Shown piece after piece: positions 16,495 through 26,900 of a stretch of 64,000 bases of DNA. The notes beneath the pieces were generated by a model that had not been told where the DNA came from, ran no database searches, and was given only the letters and a program-made list of their open reading frames with translations. This DNA comes from Chloroflexi bacterium HGW-Chloroflexi-10 (lineage in GTDB: Bacteria; Chloroflexota; Anaerolineae; Anaerolineales; Anaerolineaceae): assembly GCA_002840755.1 (NCBI GenBank), contig PHBZ01000002.1:454345-518344 (forward strand), in the 5' to 3' direction. Each line of letters starts with the position of its first letter. Positions within the stretch are counted from its first letter, which is position 1. Made by a program: the position numbers and the translations under genes.

Positions 16495-17880
16495 TTACAC
16501 AGACGACGTAACTGCCGCATCCGTAATTTTCAATGCCTCATCCAATACCGTAAAACCTTCTTGAAGTTGCTCAACAGTGATAATCAGAGGCGGAACAATA
16601 AGAACAGTGTGCCAATGTGTATATAGATATATACCGGCATCCAACATGAATTTTTTTAAAGCGATCATCTCGGGACTGGTTCCATTGTAAGGTGCCATTG
16701 GTTCTTTGCTCTCCCGGTTTTTTACCAGTTCAATAACACCAAATAAACCCAAAGAACGCACATCTCCAACAGACGGATGTTTTTCTTTCATTTCTTCCAA
16801 TAAACGAGTCAAAACCTTCCCTGTCTCTTTGGCCCTTTCGACCAGCTTGTCTTGTTTCATCACTTGAATAACGGTATAGGCTGCCGCCAATGCAATTGCG
16901 TGTCCATTATAGGTCAGCCCCCCCTGATAAACCTTTTCGGCAAATGCCTCAGCGATTTTGTGTTTCATAGCCACAGCCCCCAACGGTGCATACCCAGAAG
17001 ATAAACCTTTAGCCATGGTCACAATATCTGGCACAATATTCCAATGATTGAAAGCAAACCATTCTCCTGTTCGGCCAAAACCGGACATCACCTCATCGCA
17101 GATCATGACAATATTGTATTTATCGCATAGAGCACGTATACCTTGAAGGTAACCATCCGGCGGGATGATAACCCCGTTGGTTCCGGTGATTGTCTCTATC
17201 ATTACGGCAGCAATTGTTTCCGGGCCTTCATACATAATGATTTCTTCAAGGTGGTTTAAATAATCACGAGCAAAAGTTGCATCATCAACATTTGGATTGT
17301 TTTGGTGAAAAGTGGAACGGTACCGGTACGGATCCAGAAAATGCACTACGCCCATCATTACAGAAGGTTCCCAAACCAGGCGTCTTGGATCGCCGGTGAG
17401 TGCAATAGCGCCGTAGCTGGCACCATGATAACTTCGATAGCGTGTCAATATTTTAAATTTACCAGTGTACGCGCGGGCCAATTTCACTGCATTTTCATTA
17501 GCATCGGCGCCACCCAATGTATATAAATAATGGTCTAATTCATCTGGCAAAATCGAGCGTAACGCTTTTCCTAGTAATGCTCTGGGCTTTGTCGCCATAT
17601 TCGGTCCTGCAAATGGCATTTCTCTGGCTTGATGGACAATAGCTTCCACAACCCGTTCGTCCTCATGCCCAATATTGACACACATCACCATGGAATTAAA
17701 ATCCAGGTAACGTTTTCCATAAATATCCCAGAAGTACACTCCCTTTGCATGATCAACCGCTATTGGCTTTACATGAGCTTGAGCGGACCACGTCCAGAAA
17801 TTTGTTTGCATACAAAGATCATATATTTCTTGTTCTGAAAGTTGTTCCTGACCAAAATCAAGTAACGGTTCTTGTGTCAT
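16495..17880 (-). CDS. Class III (PLP-dependent) aminotransferase
   Basis: A 461-residue fold-type I enzyme of the omega-aminotransferase group. Visible features are YLDFNSMVMCVNIGHEDERV near the N-terminus, LYTLGGADANENAVKLAR for phosphate binding, YRSYHGASYGA, CDEVMSGFGRTGEWFA, and the PLP lysine in TMAKGLSSGYAPLGA. The group transfers amino groups between omega-amino compounds (taurine, beta-alanine, GABA, diamines) and pyruvate or 2-oxoglutarate; the substrate cannot be decided here. The ATG at 17880 has GAGGAG upstream. An in-frame start at 17892 lies on top of that site and is rejected. It is monocistronic and divergent from the DUF309 gene. Confidence 0.9.
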   Translation of the reverse strand: MTQEPLLDFGQEQLSEQEIYDLCMQTNFWTWSAQAHVKPIAVDHAKGVYFWDIYGKRYLDFNSMVMCVNIGHEDERVVEAIVHQAREMPFAGPNMATKPRALLGKALRSILPDELDHYLYTLGGADANENAVKLARAYTGKFKILTRYRSYHGASYGAIALTGDPRRLVWEPSVMMGVVHFLDPYRYRSTFHQNNPNVDDATFARDYLNHLEEIIMYEGPETIAAVMIETITGTNGVIIPPDGYLQGIRALCDKYNIVMICDEVMSGFGRTGEWFAFNHWNIVPDIVTMAKGLSSGYAPLGAVAMKHKIAEAFAEKVYQGGLTYNGHAIALAAAYTVIQVMKQDKLVERAKETGKVLTRLLEEMKEKHPSVGDVRSLGLFGVIELVKNRESKEPMAPYNGTSPEMIALKKFMLDAGIYLYTHWHTVLIVPPLIITVEQLQEGFTVLDEALKITDAAVTSSV

Positions 17881-17981
17881 ATTTCTCCTCAATCATTGAA
17901 CTCTAATTGCCCTTCAATCTTAACACAACCGCATTTTCTTTGCTGCATACATATATCCTGATTTTGAGTGCATTTCATTCA

Positions 17982-17990
17982 TGTTATAAT
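17982..17990 (+). promoter_or_regulatory. Extended -10 promoter of the DUF309 gene
   Basis: TGTTATAAT is an extended -10 box. The predicted RNA start is near 17997, just before the ribosome site AAGGAAAG of the gene at 18008. Confidence 0.6.
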
Positions 17991-18007
17991 CCCAAAAAGG
18001 AAAGCTG

Positions 18008-18403
18008 ATGCATCAACCATTATCTGACCCACCCATATTGATCCACCCAAATGCAAAGCATGGATATGTTCTGTTTAACCAGGGTCAGTATTTCGATGCC
18101 CACGAAGAATTGGAAATCGCTTGGCGGGCTGAAAAATCTCCCTACAGAGAGTTATACCGCGGGGTTCTGCAAGTTGGGGTAGCATATTTCCACATACAAA
18201 GAGGTAACTATTCCGGTGCAAAAAAGATGCTTGAAAGAGCCGCTGGCTGGTTAGAGCCATTTCCGGATATTTGCTTGGGTATCAATGTAAATCAATTGAA
18301 AATCGACGCGTTGCGAACGTACACATTGTTAATTGAACTAGGCTCAGAGCGAATTCATCAGTTCAATCCTGTTTATTTTCGTCCTTTAGAGATGGTTTCA
18401 TAA
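18008..18403 (+). CDS. DUF309 family protein
   Basis: A 131-residue all-helical protein. It carries the DUF309 signature FNQGQYFDAHEELEIAWRAE near residues 22-41 and the second conserved helix YRGVLQVGVAYFHIQRGN. The family has no established function; its conserved His-Glu pair suggests a metal or ligand site. It has its own promoter and ribosome site and appears monocistronic. A cyclase gene converges on it with a 32-base gap. Confidence 0.88.
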   Translation: MHQPLSDPPILIHPNAKHGYVLFNQGQYFDAHEELEIAWRAEKSPYRELYRGVLQVGVAYFHIQRGNYSGAKKMLERAAGWLEPFPDICLGINVNQLKIDALRTYTLLIELGSERIHQFNPVYFRPLEMVS

Positions 18404-18435
18404 AATTGATCAACAAAATAATTTCTCTAGTAAAT

Positions 18436-19071
18436 TTAATATTGCACCAAAACGGTTCTGGCTGGTGCGCCATCCGAACCAACAAGTTTCAAAGGCAAAC
18501 AAAACAGTTGATATTCTCCCGGTTCAACATGATACAAATCAACCCCTTCCAACACAACCATCTCAGCATGCAGTAATACTTCGTGAGTTGGTTTACTTTT
18601 CTTGTAAGGTGAAATGGACAGATAATCAATTCCAACAAATTTCACCCCAATTTCGACCAGATATTCAGCACCATCTTTGGAAATTCCAACAAATTCTGTA
18701 TGGAATTTTAACGGTTTTTCCTGCCAAAATTGAGAGTTTTTCGTTTTGAATAAAATCCTGCCCGGATGTTTGCTCAGATTAATTCCCGATAAAACTACAC
18801 GGTTTATTTCCACCACTTCATCCGGTATCGAAACTACCCAAACTTTCCCAATTAGGGTATCCAGGGACAATTTTTCAACACTATATCCATCCTGTAAAAA
18901 GTGAAAAGGGGCATCCACATGAGTCCCGGTATGCACACCCATATTTATCCGAGATACATTCGCATTCGCGCCCTCTTCAATTTTATTCTCACGGTACATT
19001 TCTATCGCAGGGTCGCCCGGCCAAGTCGGCAACTGTGCATCAATCCCTAAAGAAATATCGATAATCTTCAT
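18436..19071 (-). CDS. Cyclase family protein (kynurenine formamidase-like metal hydrolase)
   Basis: A 211-residue member of the cyclase/KynB fold. The metal-binding motif is HTGTHVDAPFHF with His47, His51 and Asp53, and the family strand MKIIDISLGIDAQLPTWPGD opens the protein. Members hydrolyse amides or lactones, for example N-formylkynurenine, but many have other substrates. No other tryptophan catabolism gene is in the window, so the specific reaction stays open. GGAGG precedes the ATG. The next gene downstream is 22 bases upstream in coordinate order on the same strand side (the CapA-like gene ending at 19094 is transcribed before it), so the two may be cotranscribed. Confidence 0.9.
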   Translation of the reverse strand: MKIIDISLGIDAQLPTWPGDPAIEMYRENKIEEGANANVSRINMGVHTGTHVDAPFHFLQDGYSVEKLSLDTLIGKVWVVSIPDEVVEINRVVLSGINLSKHPGRILFKTKNSQFWQEKPLKFHTEFVGISKDGAEYLVEIGVKFVGIDYLSISPYKKSKPTHEVLLHAEMVVLEGVDLYHVEPGEYQLFCLPLKLVGSDGAPARTVLVQY

Positions 19072-19093
19072 AGATCCTCCAAACTAATTATAT

Positions 19094-20752
19094 CTATTCC
19101 ACAATCAATGAGAAATCTGCAAAGGCATCCTGTAACAGGTTTTCCCTTTCTTCTGCCGTCATTGGTCTGGGTTGAGCATAGTCTTCCAGCATTGCAGTTA
19201 GAAGATCAACCCCCAGATACTTGCCATTATAAAAAATGTGCCTGTCTAAGAACTCTCTTCTCGTGCCGGTAACTGGAATATCCATCTGATCAAAGAATAG
19301 GTTTCCCAGGCCATAGTGGATAAAACCATCATAGTACACATCCATTGTCATTGGTAAATGCGCTTGGCTGCCACTCACAATAACTGCGCCGGCGTCAATC
19401 ATTTGCCGTGAATCATCCCTTTGATTCGGCATTGCTTTAAACTGGAAAGTTTCCCCATATTGAAATGTTACCACAGGTAAATATCCTTCTTCGCGTAAAC
19501 CGCGGACAAGATCCGCCATTTTATCCATGTCACACTTATTCACGCCTGATCGACCTTCCGAGATCCAAACAAAATTCGGACCAGCTTCATTACACCCCAA
19601 AAATGCAATCCGATTGCCATTATTCTCGAAAAGAACCGCTTGTTCTGCCTCCGCCTGAGTGCGACCAGCCGCATAATAAGGAATTCCCATTTCGGATAAC
19701 AAGTCAAAGGTTTCTTCTAAGGCTGGTACTCCCTTATCCACCAGATGATTTCCGGTTAATTCAACCACATCCACACCAAGAAAAGCAAACAACTCGGCAT
19801 ATTCTGGCCGGCTGCAAAAAAATAAATCCTTTTGATTGGGATTAGCTGCTGGACAACTGGAATTAAATGAGACCTCGTTAGAAATGTGGGTAATATCAGC
19901 TGCCTGAAACCAATGATAAACTTTTTCTCCTGGATAAGAATTTCCATTTACTTCCATTTTTCCGGCTGTTGCCCTGGTTAAGGCTGTTGTGCCTGTTAGC
20001 AAAATAGACGTAAATTTTTCAGGATCGCGGTTGTTCCACTGAGAGTTAATCAGTCCATTCAATTTATCAATCTGAGCGTTATTCTCGCATTGTAATCCGA
20101 ATTGAAAACTGAGCGGATAACCTTGATATGAAAATTCCTGATCGTAGGGCGATATTCCGTTGATACGCAACACTTTCCAGGCCGGGGATAACTGATCAAA
20201 TGGAATGATAGCAAATGATTCTTGTTGAGCGTAAACCTGCTCAATTAACGCATTTTCTTCAACCACTTTTATAGCAGTGGTACTTAATCCTAATTGTTCA
20301 AGCAGATTAACAGTTTCGACTGATGCCCCAATAATTGACCCGGAAGCATCTGCAGCAGTTAACATCAGATCAAGTTGGTCCTTGCTGATTTCATCCCGTA
20401 TAGTGTTAAAAGGAACGGTCAGGGCAAACACGATTTGTCCAAGCATAACCGTAGGGGTACTTTCTGTAAACTTACAAGTAGCAACATTAGGATTGTCACT
20501 TAAATATTCAGCGAGAAATGGGTTTTCCTCTAGTATCAAAGCCTGAATTTCTTGCGGAATCCACACACTCAAAGTATCTGGCATCATAATCGCTGTGGAT
20601 TGCGGCAAAAAAGGGGTCTGACTCACTTGAATAGCTTGGATATTTTCATTCACAGAAACATCACTTGATTCTGCCGGAGAGTCTTCTCCATTACAACTGG
20701 TTATTAATAAAAGACACACCACCACATAACCTAATAATAATTTTTTTTTCAT
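19094..20752 (-). CDS. CapA-like lipoprotein with N-terminal binding-protein-like domain (copy 1)
   Basis: A 552-residue lipoprotein with lipobox LLITSC (Cys20). Residues about 60-250 resemble a small periplasmic substrate-binding domain of the PstS type (IVFALTVPFNTIRDEISKDQ and FAIIPFDQLSPAWKVL). The C-terminal half is a CapA/PgsA-type metallophosphatase-like domain: ILLTGTTALTRATAGKM, AADITHISNEVSFNSSC, VVELTGNHLVDKG, and HYGLGNLFFDQ. CapA proteins take part in poly-gamma-glutamate or other surface polymer production, but these free-standing lipoproteins have no proven role. The start overlaps the stop of its paralogue by four bases (ATGA), so the pair is coupled. Confidence 0.85.
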   Translation of the reverse strand: MKKKLLLGYVVVCLLLITSCNGEDSPAESSDVSVNENIQAIQVSQTPFLPQSTAIMMPDTLSVWIPQEIQALILEENPFLAEYLSDNPNVATCKFTESTPTVMLGQIVFALTVPFNTIRDEISKDQLDLMLTAADASGSIIGASVETVNLLEQLGLSTTAIKVVEENALIEQVYAQQESFAIIPFDQLSPAWKVLRINGISPYDQEFSYQGYPLSFQFGLQCENNAQIDKLNGLINSQWNNRDPEKFTSILLTGTTALTRATAGKMEVNGNSYPGEKVYHWFQAADITHISNEVSFNSSCPAANPNQKDLFFCSRPEYAELFAFLGVDVVELTGNHLVDKGVPALEETFDLLSEMGIPYYAAGRTQAEAEQAVLFENNGNRIAFLGCNEAGPNFVWISEGRSGVNKCDMDKMADLVRGLREEGYLPVVTFQYGETFQFKAMPNQRDDSRQMIDAGAVIVSGSQAHLPMTMDVYYDGFIHYGLGNLFFDQMDIPVTGTRREFLDRHIFYNGKYLGVDLLTAMLEDYAQPRPMTAEERENLLQDAFADFSLIVE

Positions 20753-22449
20753 TGGTTCATCTCTGCGTATAAAAAGCTATTGGCAAACAATTTTGTAAAA
20801 AATTTTTCTTTTTCTATTTCAGTCATTATCCGGGGCTGACCGTATTCTTCATTGATGATTGGTATTAACCTGGTATTGATATAGCGTCCACCATAAAAAT
20901 AATGAATATCGATGGTAGCTTTACGATACCAGTTATCCATCTGATCAAAAAACAAATTTCCAACACCATAATCGATAAAATTTCCATCAACTAGGTCAAA
21001 ACCCTGCGGAAAATGCGCCTGGCTGCCACTAACCACTACTGCGCCAGCATGGGCTGCTGCCCAAAAATCTTCACGCAATAATTTAATGGGAATAAAATCA
21101 TCAACCTCATGGTGTTGAAAAGTTACAATTGGTAAATACCCGTCTTCTTTATATTGTGAAATCTGGTTTATTATCTTTTCCATATCACACCTTGCTGCAC
21201 CAGGACGTGTATCTGTCGCCCAATTGTTATCTGGTCCAGCTACATTACAACCAATAAACACAAATCGGTTACCCTGCCGTTCCATTATCAAAGGTTGTTC
21301 CGCCTCATCCACATTTTTTCCACCAGCATAATACGGTAACCCATATTTTTCATACAAAATTAGTGTCTCTTCAAACGCTTCCGGTCCCCAATCCAACAAA
21401 TGGTTTCCGGATAATTCAATCACATCAATATCTAATTCACTAAATAATTCTATATAGGCAGGAGAACTGCAAAAGCGCATTTCTTTTCGTAACGGTACAG
21501 CCGCCGGACACGCTGTATAGAAAGGCACTTCGTTAGAGATGTGAGTGATATCTGCAGATTGTAAAAGATCGCCAATATGCTCAGATGGAAAAAGCACCCC
21601 ATTTTTCTCCATCTGAAAAGCAGTCCCGCGCACCAATGCAGTGGTCCCGGTCATCATCACCGATGCGAATTTATTGCGATCAAAATCATTATATAATTCT
21701 AAGCCTGACTCACTCCATACCTGCTCTATGTTTAAATCACCTTGTGCAACGGCTGAAATCATAAACCCAAGTGGGTAGGCTTTCAGATCAAAATAGGTTT
21801 CGAAAGGATCTATACCATCTACCGGGATCACTCGCCATTCCGGTTCAATGTTGTTCATAGTTAGTATGCGTAAACACTGATTTGAATTACATTCCTCAGG
21901 TTGTTGGGTACGAACTTTTACCATTTTTGAAACAGGCCCAAAAATATGCTCGAGATAAGGTCTGTCATCTGGAGCTATCCAGATAATCTCTTTTGTCTCG
22001 TCCGTACTTTTCCATAGCTTATGCAAATCTTGAAACGAAATCGATTCCCTCATATCAGTTAACATTACACCAACAAAAAACACCTTTTGAAAGACGATCA
22101 ATCCTTCTTCAACGTTTTCCACTTGCAATATGATTACACTATTTTTTTTTGTATTATGAATATTATCTTTTGATATACCGAGCAAATCCATTGCTTCGCT
22201 GGGTATATCTTTTTCTGCCCAAATTGGTGGAAAAGGTTTACTGATTTTCGCTGTGGGTTGTTCATTAATCTTTGGAGGAATCATTGGTGTTGCAACTGTT
22301 GAATTGTATTGTTGAGTTTCTTCTGATTTACTTTCCACAACAGCAAAATCATTGGGGTTGCAGGCTACCATCCCACCAAAAAAAAATAATATCAAAAAAA
22401 TAAAAATGAATTGTTGAAAAGTTCTATTCCTGTCATTATAAATAACCAT
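20749..22449 (-). CDS. CapA-like lipoprotein with N-terminal binding-protein-like domain (copy 2)
   Basis: A 566-residue paralogue of the next gene with the same order of parts: lipobox MVAC (Cys30), a PstS-like segment (FFVGVMLTDMRESISFQDLH, EWRVIPVDGIDPFE), and a CapA domain (MMTGTTALVRGTAFQMEKNG, ADITHISNEVPFYTACP, VIELSGNHLLDWG, VVVSGSQAHFPQGFD). The copies have diverged clearly, so the duplication is old. The ATG at 22449 is chosen: it gives a proper signal peptide and lies six bases after a TATAAT box, with no ribosome site, pointing to a leaderless mRNA. An upstream in-frame start at 22491 would lie within the promoter. Confidence 0.83.
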   Translation of the reverse strand: MVIYNDRNRTFQQFIFIFLILFFFGGMVACNPNDFAVVESKSEETQQYNSTVATPMIPPKINEQPTAKISKPFPPIWAEKDIPSEAMDLLGISKDNIHNTKKNSVIILQVENVEEGLIVFQKVFFVGVMLTDMRESISFQDLHKLWKSTDETKEIIWIAPDDRPYLEHIFGPVSKMVKVRTQQPEECNSNQCLRILTMNNIEPEWRVIPVDGIDPFETYFDLKAYPLGFMISAVAQGDLNIEQVWSESGLELYNDFDRNKFASVMMTGTTALVRGTAFQMEKNGVLFPSEHIGDLLQSADITHISNEVPFYTACPAAVPLRKEMRFCSSPAYIELFSELDIDVIELSGNHLLDWGPEAFEETLILYEKYGLPYYAGGKNVDEAEQPLIMERQGNRFVFIGCNVAGPDNNWATDTRPGAARCDMEKIINQISQYKEDGYLPIVTFQHHEVDDFIPIKLLREDFWAAAHAGAVVVSGSQAHFPQGFDLVDGNFIDYGVGNLFFDQMDNWYRKATIDIHYFYGGRYINTRLIPIINEEYGQPRIMTEIEKEKFFTKLFANSFLYAEMNQ

Positions 22450-22455
22450 AGTGAA

Positions 22456-22461
22456 ATTATA
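22456..22461 (-). promoter_or_regulatory. -10 box of the CapA-like pair, leaderless geometry
   Basis: A perfect TATAAT on the minus strand ends six bases before the ATG at 22449. The -35 region (TTTATG at 22484-22479, spacing 17) is weak. Confidence 0.55.
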
Positions 22462-22521
22462 CCCGTGACAATTCAATCCATAAAACAACATTTTGGGTAT
22501 CTTTTCATTAATTAAGGGCTA

Positions 22522-22559
22522 AGGTGTTTTGGACGGGCATTTATCCGTCCAAAACACCT
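22522..22559. repeat. Perfect 15-base inverted repeat between divergent genes
   Basis: Arms AGGTGTTTTGGACGG (22522-22536) and CCGTCCAAAACACCT (22545-22559) enclose eight bases. No T run follows on either strand. It lies between the CapA-like pair and the thiolase gene. Confidence 0.65.
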
Positions 22560-22658
22560 GTTGACCCCGTTTTATTGGGACGATACCATTTTTGATAGTT
22601 TATGACAGTTCTTCTATGTATAATTTGACCAGATAGTCATAGAGAAAGGGTTTTCTGC

Positions 22659-23819
22659 ATGCGAGAAGTAGCAGTATTGGGAATTGGTCAGGTAAAAATT
22701 GGTGAACATTGGGATAAATCCTTACGCGAATTAGCCGGTGACGCAGTCCTATCAGCGGTTAAAGACGCAGGTTTGGATCAGGTGGATGCACTATTCGTAG
22801 GCAACATGATGTCTGCTTCAGCAAATCATCAGCAGCAATTAGGTGCATATATTGCTGATTGGGTTGGTCTGCGCTATGCTGAAGCCTTTAAATTAGAATC
22901 AGCCTGCAGTTCTGGAGCTTCAGCTTTCCGCTCTGCACTTTTAGCTGTATCATCCGGTGTCATTGATACAGCTGTGGCTGTTGGGGTTGAAAAAATGACC
23001 GACTCGCCTGGTGCCGAAATAACTGCGGAATTGGCGACCGCTGCCGATTCTGATTGGGAAGTTGCCCAAGGCATCAGTTTTGTTGCCCTGAATGCCTTGA
23101 TTATGCGCCGATACATGATGGAATATGGTTGGGAAAAAAAGCATTTTGCCCCATTCTCAATCAATGCACACGCCAATGGAGTGCATAATCCAAACGCACG
23201 ATTTCGCAAACCAATTACCGAAAAACAATATCTTGAAGCAGGAATGGTATCTGACCCCATTAATTTAATGGACGCTTCTCCAATTGGCGATGGTGCCGCA
23301 GCGATAGTGCTTGTTCCTGCAGATCGATTACACAAGATAACCGGCAATCCTATGATTAAAGTTATTGGCTCAGCAGCCGCCACCGATTCAATCGCAGTCC
23401 ATGATCGCAAAGACCCATTATGGCTCAAGGCAGCTGCGATATCATCACAAAAAGCCTATCAGCAAGCCGGTCTTTCACCAAAAGATATTGACTTCTTTGA
23501 ACTCCACGATGCCTTTTCAATTATGGCAGCCCTATCGCTGGAAGCATCTGGATTTGCAGAACGTGGAAAAGGGCCACAACTCGGTCTGGATGGCCAAATT
23601 CATCCCGCCGGTAAGATTCCTATCGCAACCCTTGGTGGATTAAAAGCAAGAGGTCATCCCGTTGGAGCAACCGGAATGTATCAACTGGTCGAGGTTGTAA
23701 CACAATTACGCCATGCCGCCAAAGGTTCTCAAGTTGAAAATGCAACCATCGGAATGGCGCAAAATATAGGTGGCTCCGGATCCAATATCATCACCCATAT
23801 TTTGGAAAGAGTAAATTAA
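22659..23819 (+). CDS. Thiolase-domain protein (acetyl-CoA acetyltransferase / SCP2-thiolase type)
   Basis: A 386-residue thiolase of the archaeal/SCP2-like type. The nucleophilic cysteine is Cys83 in LESACSSGASAFRSA. Other catalytic motifs are FFELHDAFSIMAAL and ARGHPVGATG, and IGMAQNIGGSGSNI closes the active site. Such enzymes condense or cleave acyl-CoA thioesters. Members in archaea are usually next to an OB-fold DUF35 protein and HMG-CoA synthase; neither is present here, so the gene stands alone. The ATG has AAAGGG upstream and TATAAT near 22618. It is followed by its own terminator. Confidence 0.9.
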   Translation: MREVAVLGIGQVKIGEHWDKSLRELAGDAVLSAVKDAGLDQVDALFVGNMMSASANHQQQLGAYIADWVGLRYAEAFKLESACSSGASAFRSALLAVSSGVIDTAVAVGVEKMTDSPGAEITAELATAADSDWEVAQGISFVALNALIMRRYMMEYGWEKKHFAPFSINAHANGVHNPNARFRKPITEKQYLEAGMVSDPINLMDASPIGDGAAAIVLVPADRLHKITGNPMIKVIGSAAATDSIAVHDRKDPLWLKAAAISSQKAYQQAGLSPKDIDFFELHDAFSIMAALSLEASGFAERGKGPQLGLDGQIHPAGKIPIATLGGLKARGHPVGATGMYQLVEVVTQLRHAAKGSQVENATIGMAQNIGGSGSNIITHILERVN

Positions 23820-23833
23820 AAATGAAGGCAGTG

Positions 23834-23860
23834 AAAAAGCGGCAATTGCCGCTTTTTTTT
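23834..23860 (+). terminator. Intrinsic terminator of the thiolase gene
   Basis: Arms AAAAAGCGGC and GCCGCTTTTT enclose AATT, followed by more T residues. It starts 14 bases after the stop codon. Confidence 0.92.
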
Positions 23861-23884
23861 ATATAATGGGATAATAGGTTTGGT

Positions 23885-23893
23885 TGGTATAAT
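23885..23893 (+). promoter_or_regulatory. Extended -10 promoter of the long GH13 gene
   Basis: TGGTATAAT is a perfect extended -10 box 32 bases before the ATG at 23926, which has a strong AAGGAGG ribosome site. Confidence 0.65.
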
Positions 23894-23925
23894 TAGGAAT
23901 ATGATTCGCCAAAAGGAGGGGCTTC

Positions 23926-26900
23926 ATGACCAAAATTAAGTTGGAACTGCACGTCTCCAAACATTCGCGCGATAAATATAAATTTGAGGAAAGCTTATTT
24001 GAAACAAACGGCAATGCAATTGTGGGAAATTTTAATGGTGCCCGTTTATTTTCCCAAAAAATAAACGAAAAAAGGGATTTAATTAATTTGCCAGAATCTG
24101 CGGCGAAAGCCAGTGAGATTTATGCGGTTGGTTTAATGGATGAAATTTTTCATTTTATTTTCGAACAATATCGCCGCCAAATCAACAAGGGAATCTTTTC
24201 ACAAGCTGCAGAAAATTTATTAGAGAAACTCAAACCTGCAGAAACCTACAAAGTCATTGAAATGTTCCTCACTGAATTTCCCCCACTGGAAGTATACCGT
24301 CAGGAAATGACCCTAACTGCATATCTTGAAAGTGTTTATGATAAACAAGCGGTTTCCAGCATTCTTGAAGAAATTATTTTGCTGTGGGTGGAAAACCAGA
24401 ATCCGGCACTCGAAAATTATGCGGAACTGTTCCGAGATCGTCCAATTGAACAAAATTGCCGCTATATAGAATTCATACAAATTCTTCACGTTTTTTTTGA
24501 AGATTCTCCTGAGTTTGGGCCGGACAATCAAAATCTGATAGATATGCTTAGAGCACCTGCCATCGCCGTGCCCAATTCGATCCCCGGTCAACTGGAATAT
24601 ATCCGAACCAGGTGGAGTGGATTAATCGGGGATTTAATATATCGTTTATTAAGTGGTCTGGACTTTCTCAAAGAAGAGGAAAAAGTTGGCTTTTTCGGAC
24701 CAGGACCAATCTCAGTGCCAGAATACAATCAAACCTGGGACATGGATATTGAAAACTTCAGCCCCGATCAGGAATGGATGCCTAGCCTAGTTATAATGGC
24801 AAAAAATACGTATGTTTGGTTGGATCAATTATCTCAAAAATATCAAAAAGAAATTAAACGACTCGATCAAATACCGGATGAAGAATTAGATCTTCTACGA
24901 GACCGGGGTTTTTCAGGTTTATGGTTAATTGGCCTTTGGGAAAGAAGTAAGGCCTCTGCAAAAATAAAACAATTATGCGGTAATCCCGAAGCAATTGCGT
25001 CCGCTTATTCTTTGGCTGGATACGAAATAGCCAGTGAATTAGGCGGAGATGCAGCCTATCAAAATTTAAGGGAACGAGCCTGGCGCAGAGGTGTCCGCTT
25101 GGCCTCAGATATGGTTCCTAATCACATGGGAATAGATTCGCAGTGGGTTTATGATCACCCGGAATGGTTTGTTCATTTACCATATTCGCCATTTCCATCA
25201 TATACTTTTAACGGACTCAATCTTTCGTCTGTCCCTAATATTGATATTAAACTGGAGGATCATTACTATGATCGTACAGATGCCGCAGTAGTTTTTAGAT
25301 ACCACAATCATTCCAACGGTCAAACCAAATTCATTTATCATGGTAATGATGGCACAACAATGCCATGGAATGATACTGCCCAGTTGGACTATCTGAATAC
25401 TGAAGTACGTGAAGCCGTTTATCAAACAATACTATCTGTTGCCAGAAAATTTCCTATTATCCGCTTTGATGCAGCAATGACACTGGCTAAAAAGCATTAC
25501 CAACGTCTCTGGTTCCCAGAACCTGGAACAGGTGGAGCCATCCCTTCTCGTGCAGAATTTGGATTAACCAAAGAACAATTCGACAAAATCATGCCAATCG
25601 AATTCTGGCGCGAGGTTGTCGATCGTCTGGCGGTTGACGCACCAGACACACTCCTCTTGGCTGAGGCATTTTGGTTGATGGAAAGTTATTTTGTGCGTAC
25701 CCTTGGTATGCATCGGGTTTATAACTCCGCTTTCATGAACATGCTGCGGAATGAAGATAATGCAAATTATCGGATTTTAATAAAAAACACATTGGAATTT
25801 GATCCCCAAATTTTAAAACGCTTCGTCAATTTTATGAACAATCCGGATGAAAAAACTGCCGTCGAACAGTTTGGTAAAGGCGATAAATATTTTGGAATTT
25901 GTACTATCATGTCAACATTACCTGGTCTTCCCATGTTTGGGCACGGACAGGTTGAAGGTTTCGCTGAAAAGTATGGCATGGAATTTCACAAACCTTATTG
26001 GGATGAAAAAACGGATGAGCAGTTGGTTAATCGTCATAATCAACAAATCTTTCCTGTTTTACACCGACGCTGGATTTTTTCTGATGTAGAAAATTTCCTG
26101 CTTTACGACTTCTTTTCACCAGACCATTATGTTAATGAAGATGTTTATGCCTACTCAAATTATAAAGATAGGCAAGCCTCCTTGGTCGTTTACAATAACC
26201 GTTTTTCCAATGCGCAAGGCTGGATAAAAATCTCATGTGCTTATTCTGATAAAACCGGAGAAGGTCAAAAAATATTAAAGCAATCTAGTTTTGCTGAAGG
26301 TGTTCGTTTGGACCCTGTGTTAGACTTTGTCATTTTCCGGGATATTGGAACAAATTTGGAATATATTCGTCCAACCCAAGAATTAATAGAAAAGGGATTG
26401 TATCTTGAACTACATCCATACCAATCCCATGTGTTTGCTGATTTCCGTCAAATCAAGGACGATGATTACCGGTCTTACCGGCAATTGAACAGTTACTTGA
26501 ATGGAAAAGGCGTCCCTCAAATCGAGGAAGCATTAAAAGAACTCTTGCTTCAGCCAGTACAAAACCCCCTCAAGCAAATTCTTAACAAAGGTTATTTCGA
26601 TTTCCTGTTGGCACACCGTCTGGATGAAAAAATAAATTTTGTCAGACCAGAACTAATTAAAGAAGCAAACCAAAAAGCCGAAACACTCATCAAGGGTATC
26701 TACACATTAACCGGCCACATGGAACACAAGGACATAGTGCTTTCGAGAATCACTCAAATATTAACATTTGAATTATCTTTGCCGGTATTTAGCAAACAAT
26801 TCCCTGGAAGAACTGGCAAAAATTTCTCAAATGCTATGGAATATTTTGAAGAGCCTTTGCTAGGTTCTGTTGTACGGTGGTTGACATTATTAAGTTATGC

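Noticed and set aside
22874..23428. 184-codon frame antisense to the thiolase gene
   Set aside because: It is a shadow of a well-supported gene, lacks a ribosome site and has no family match.
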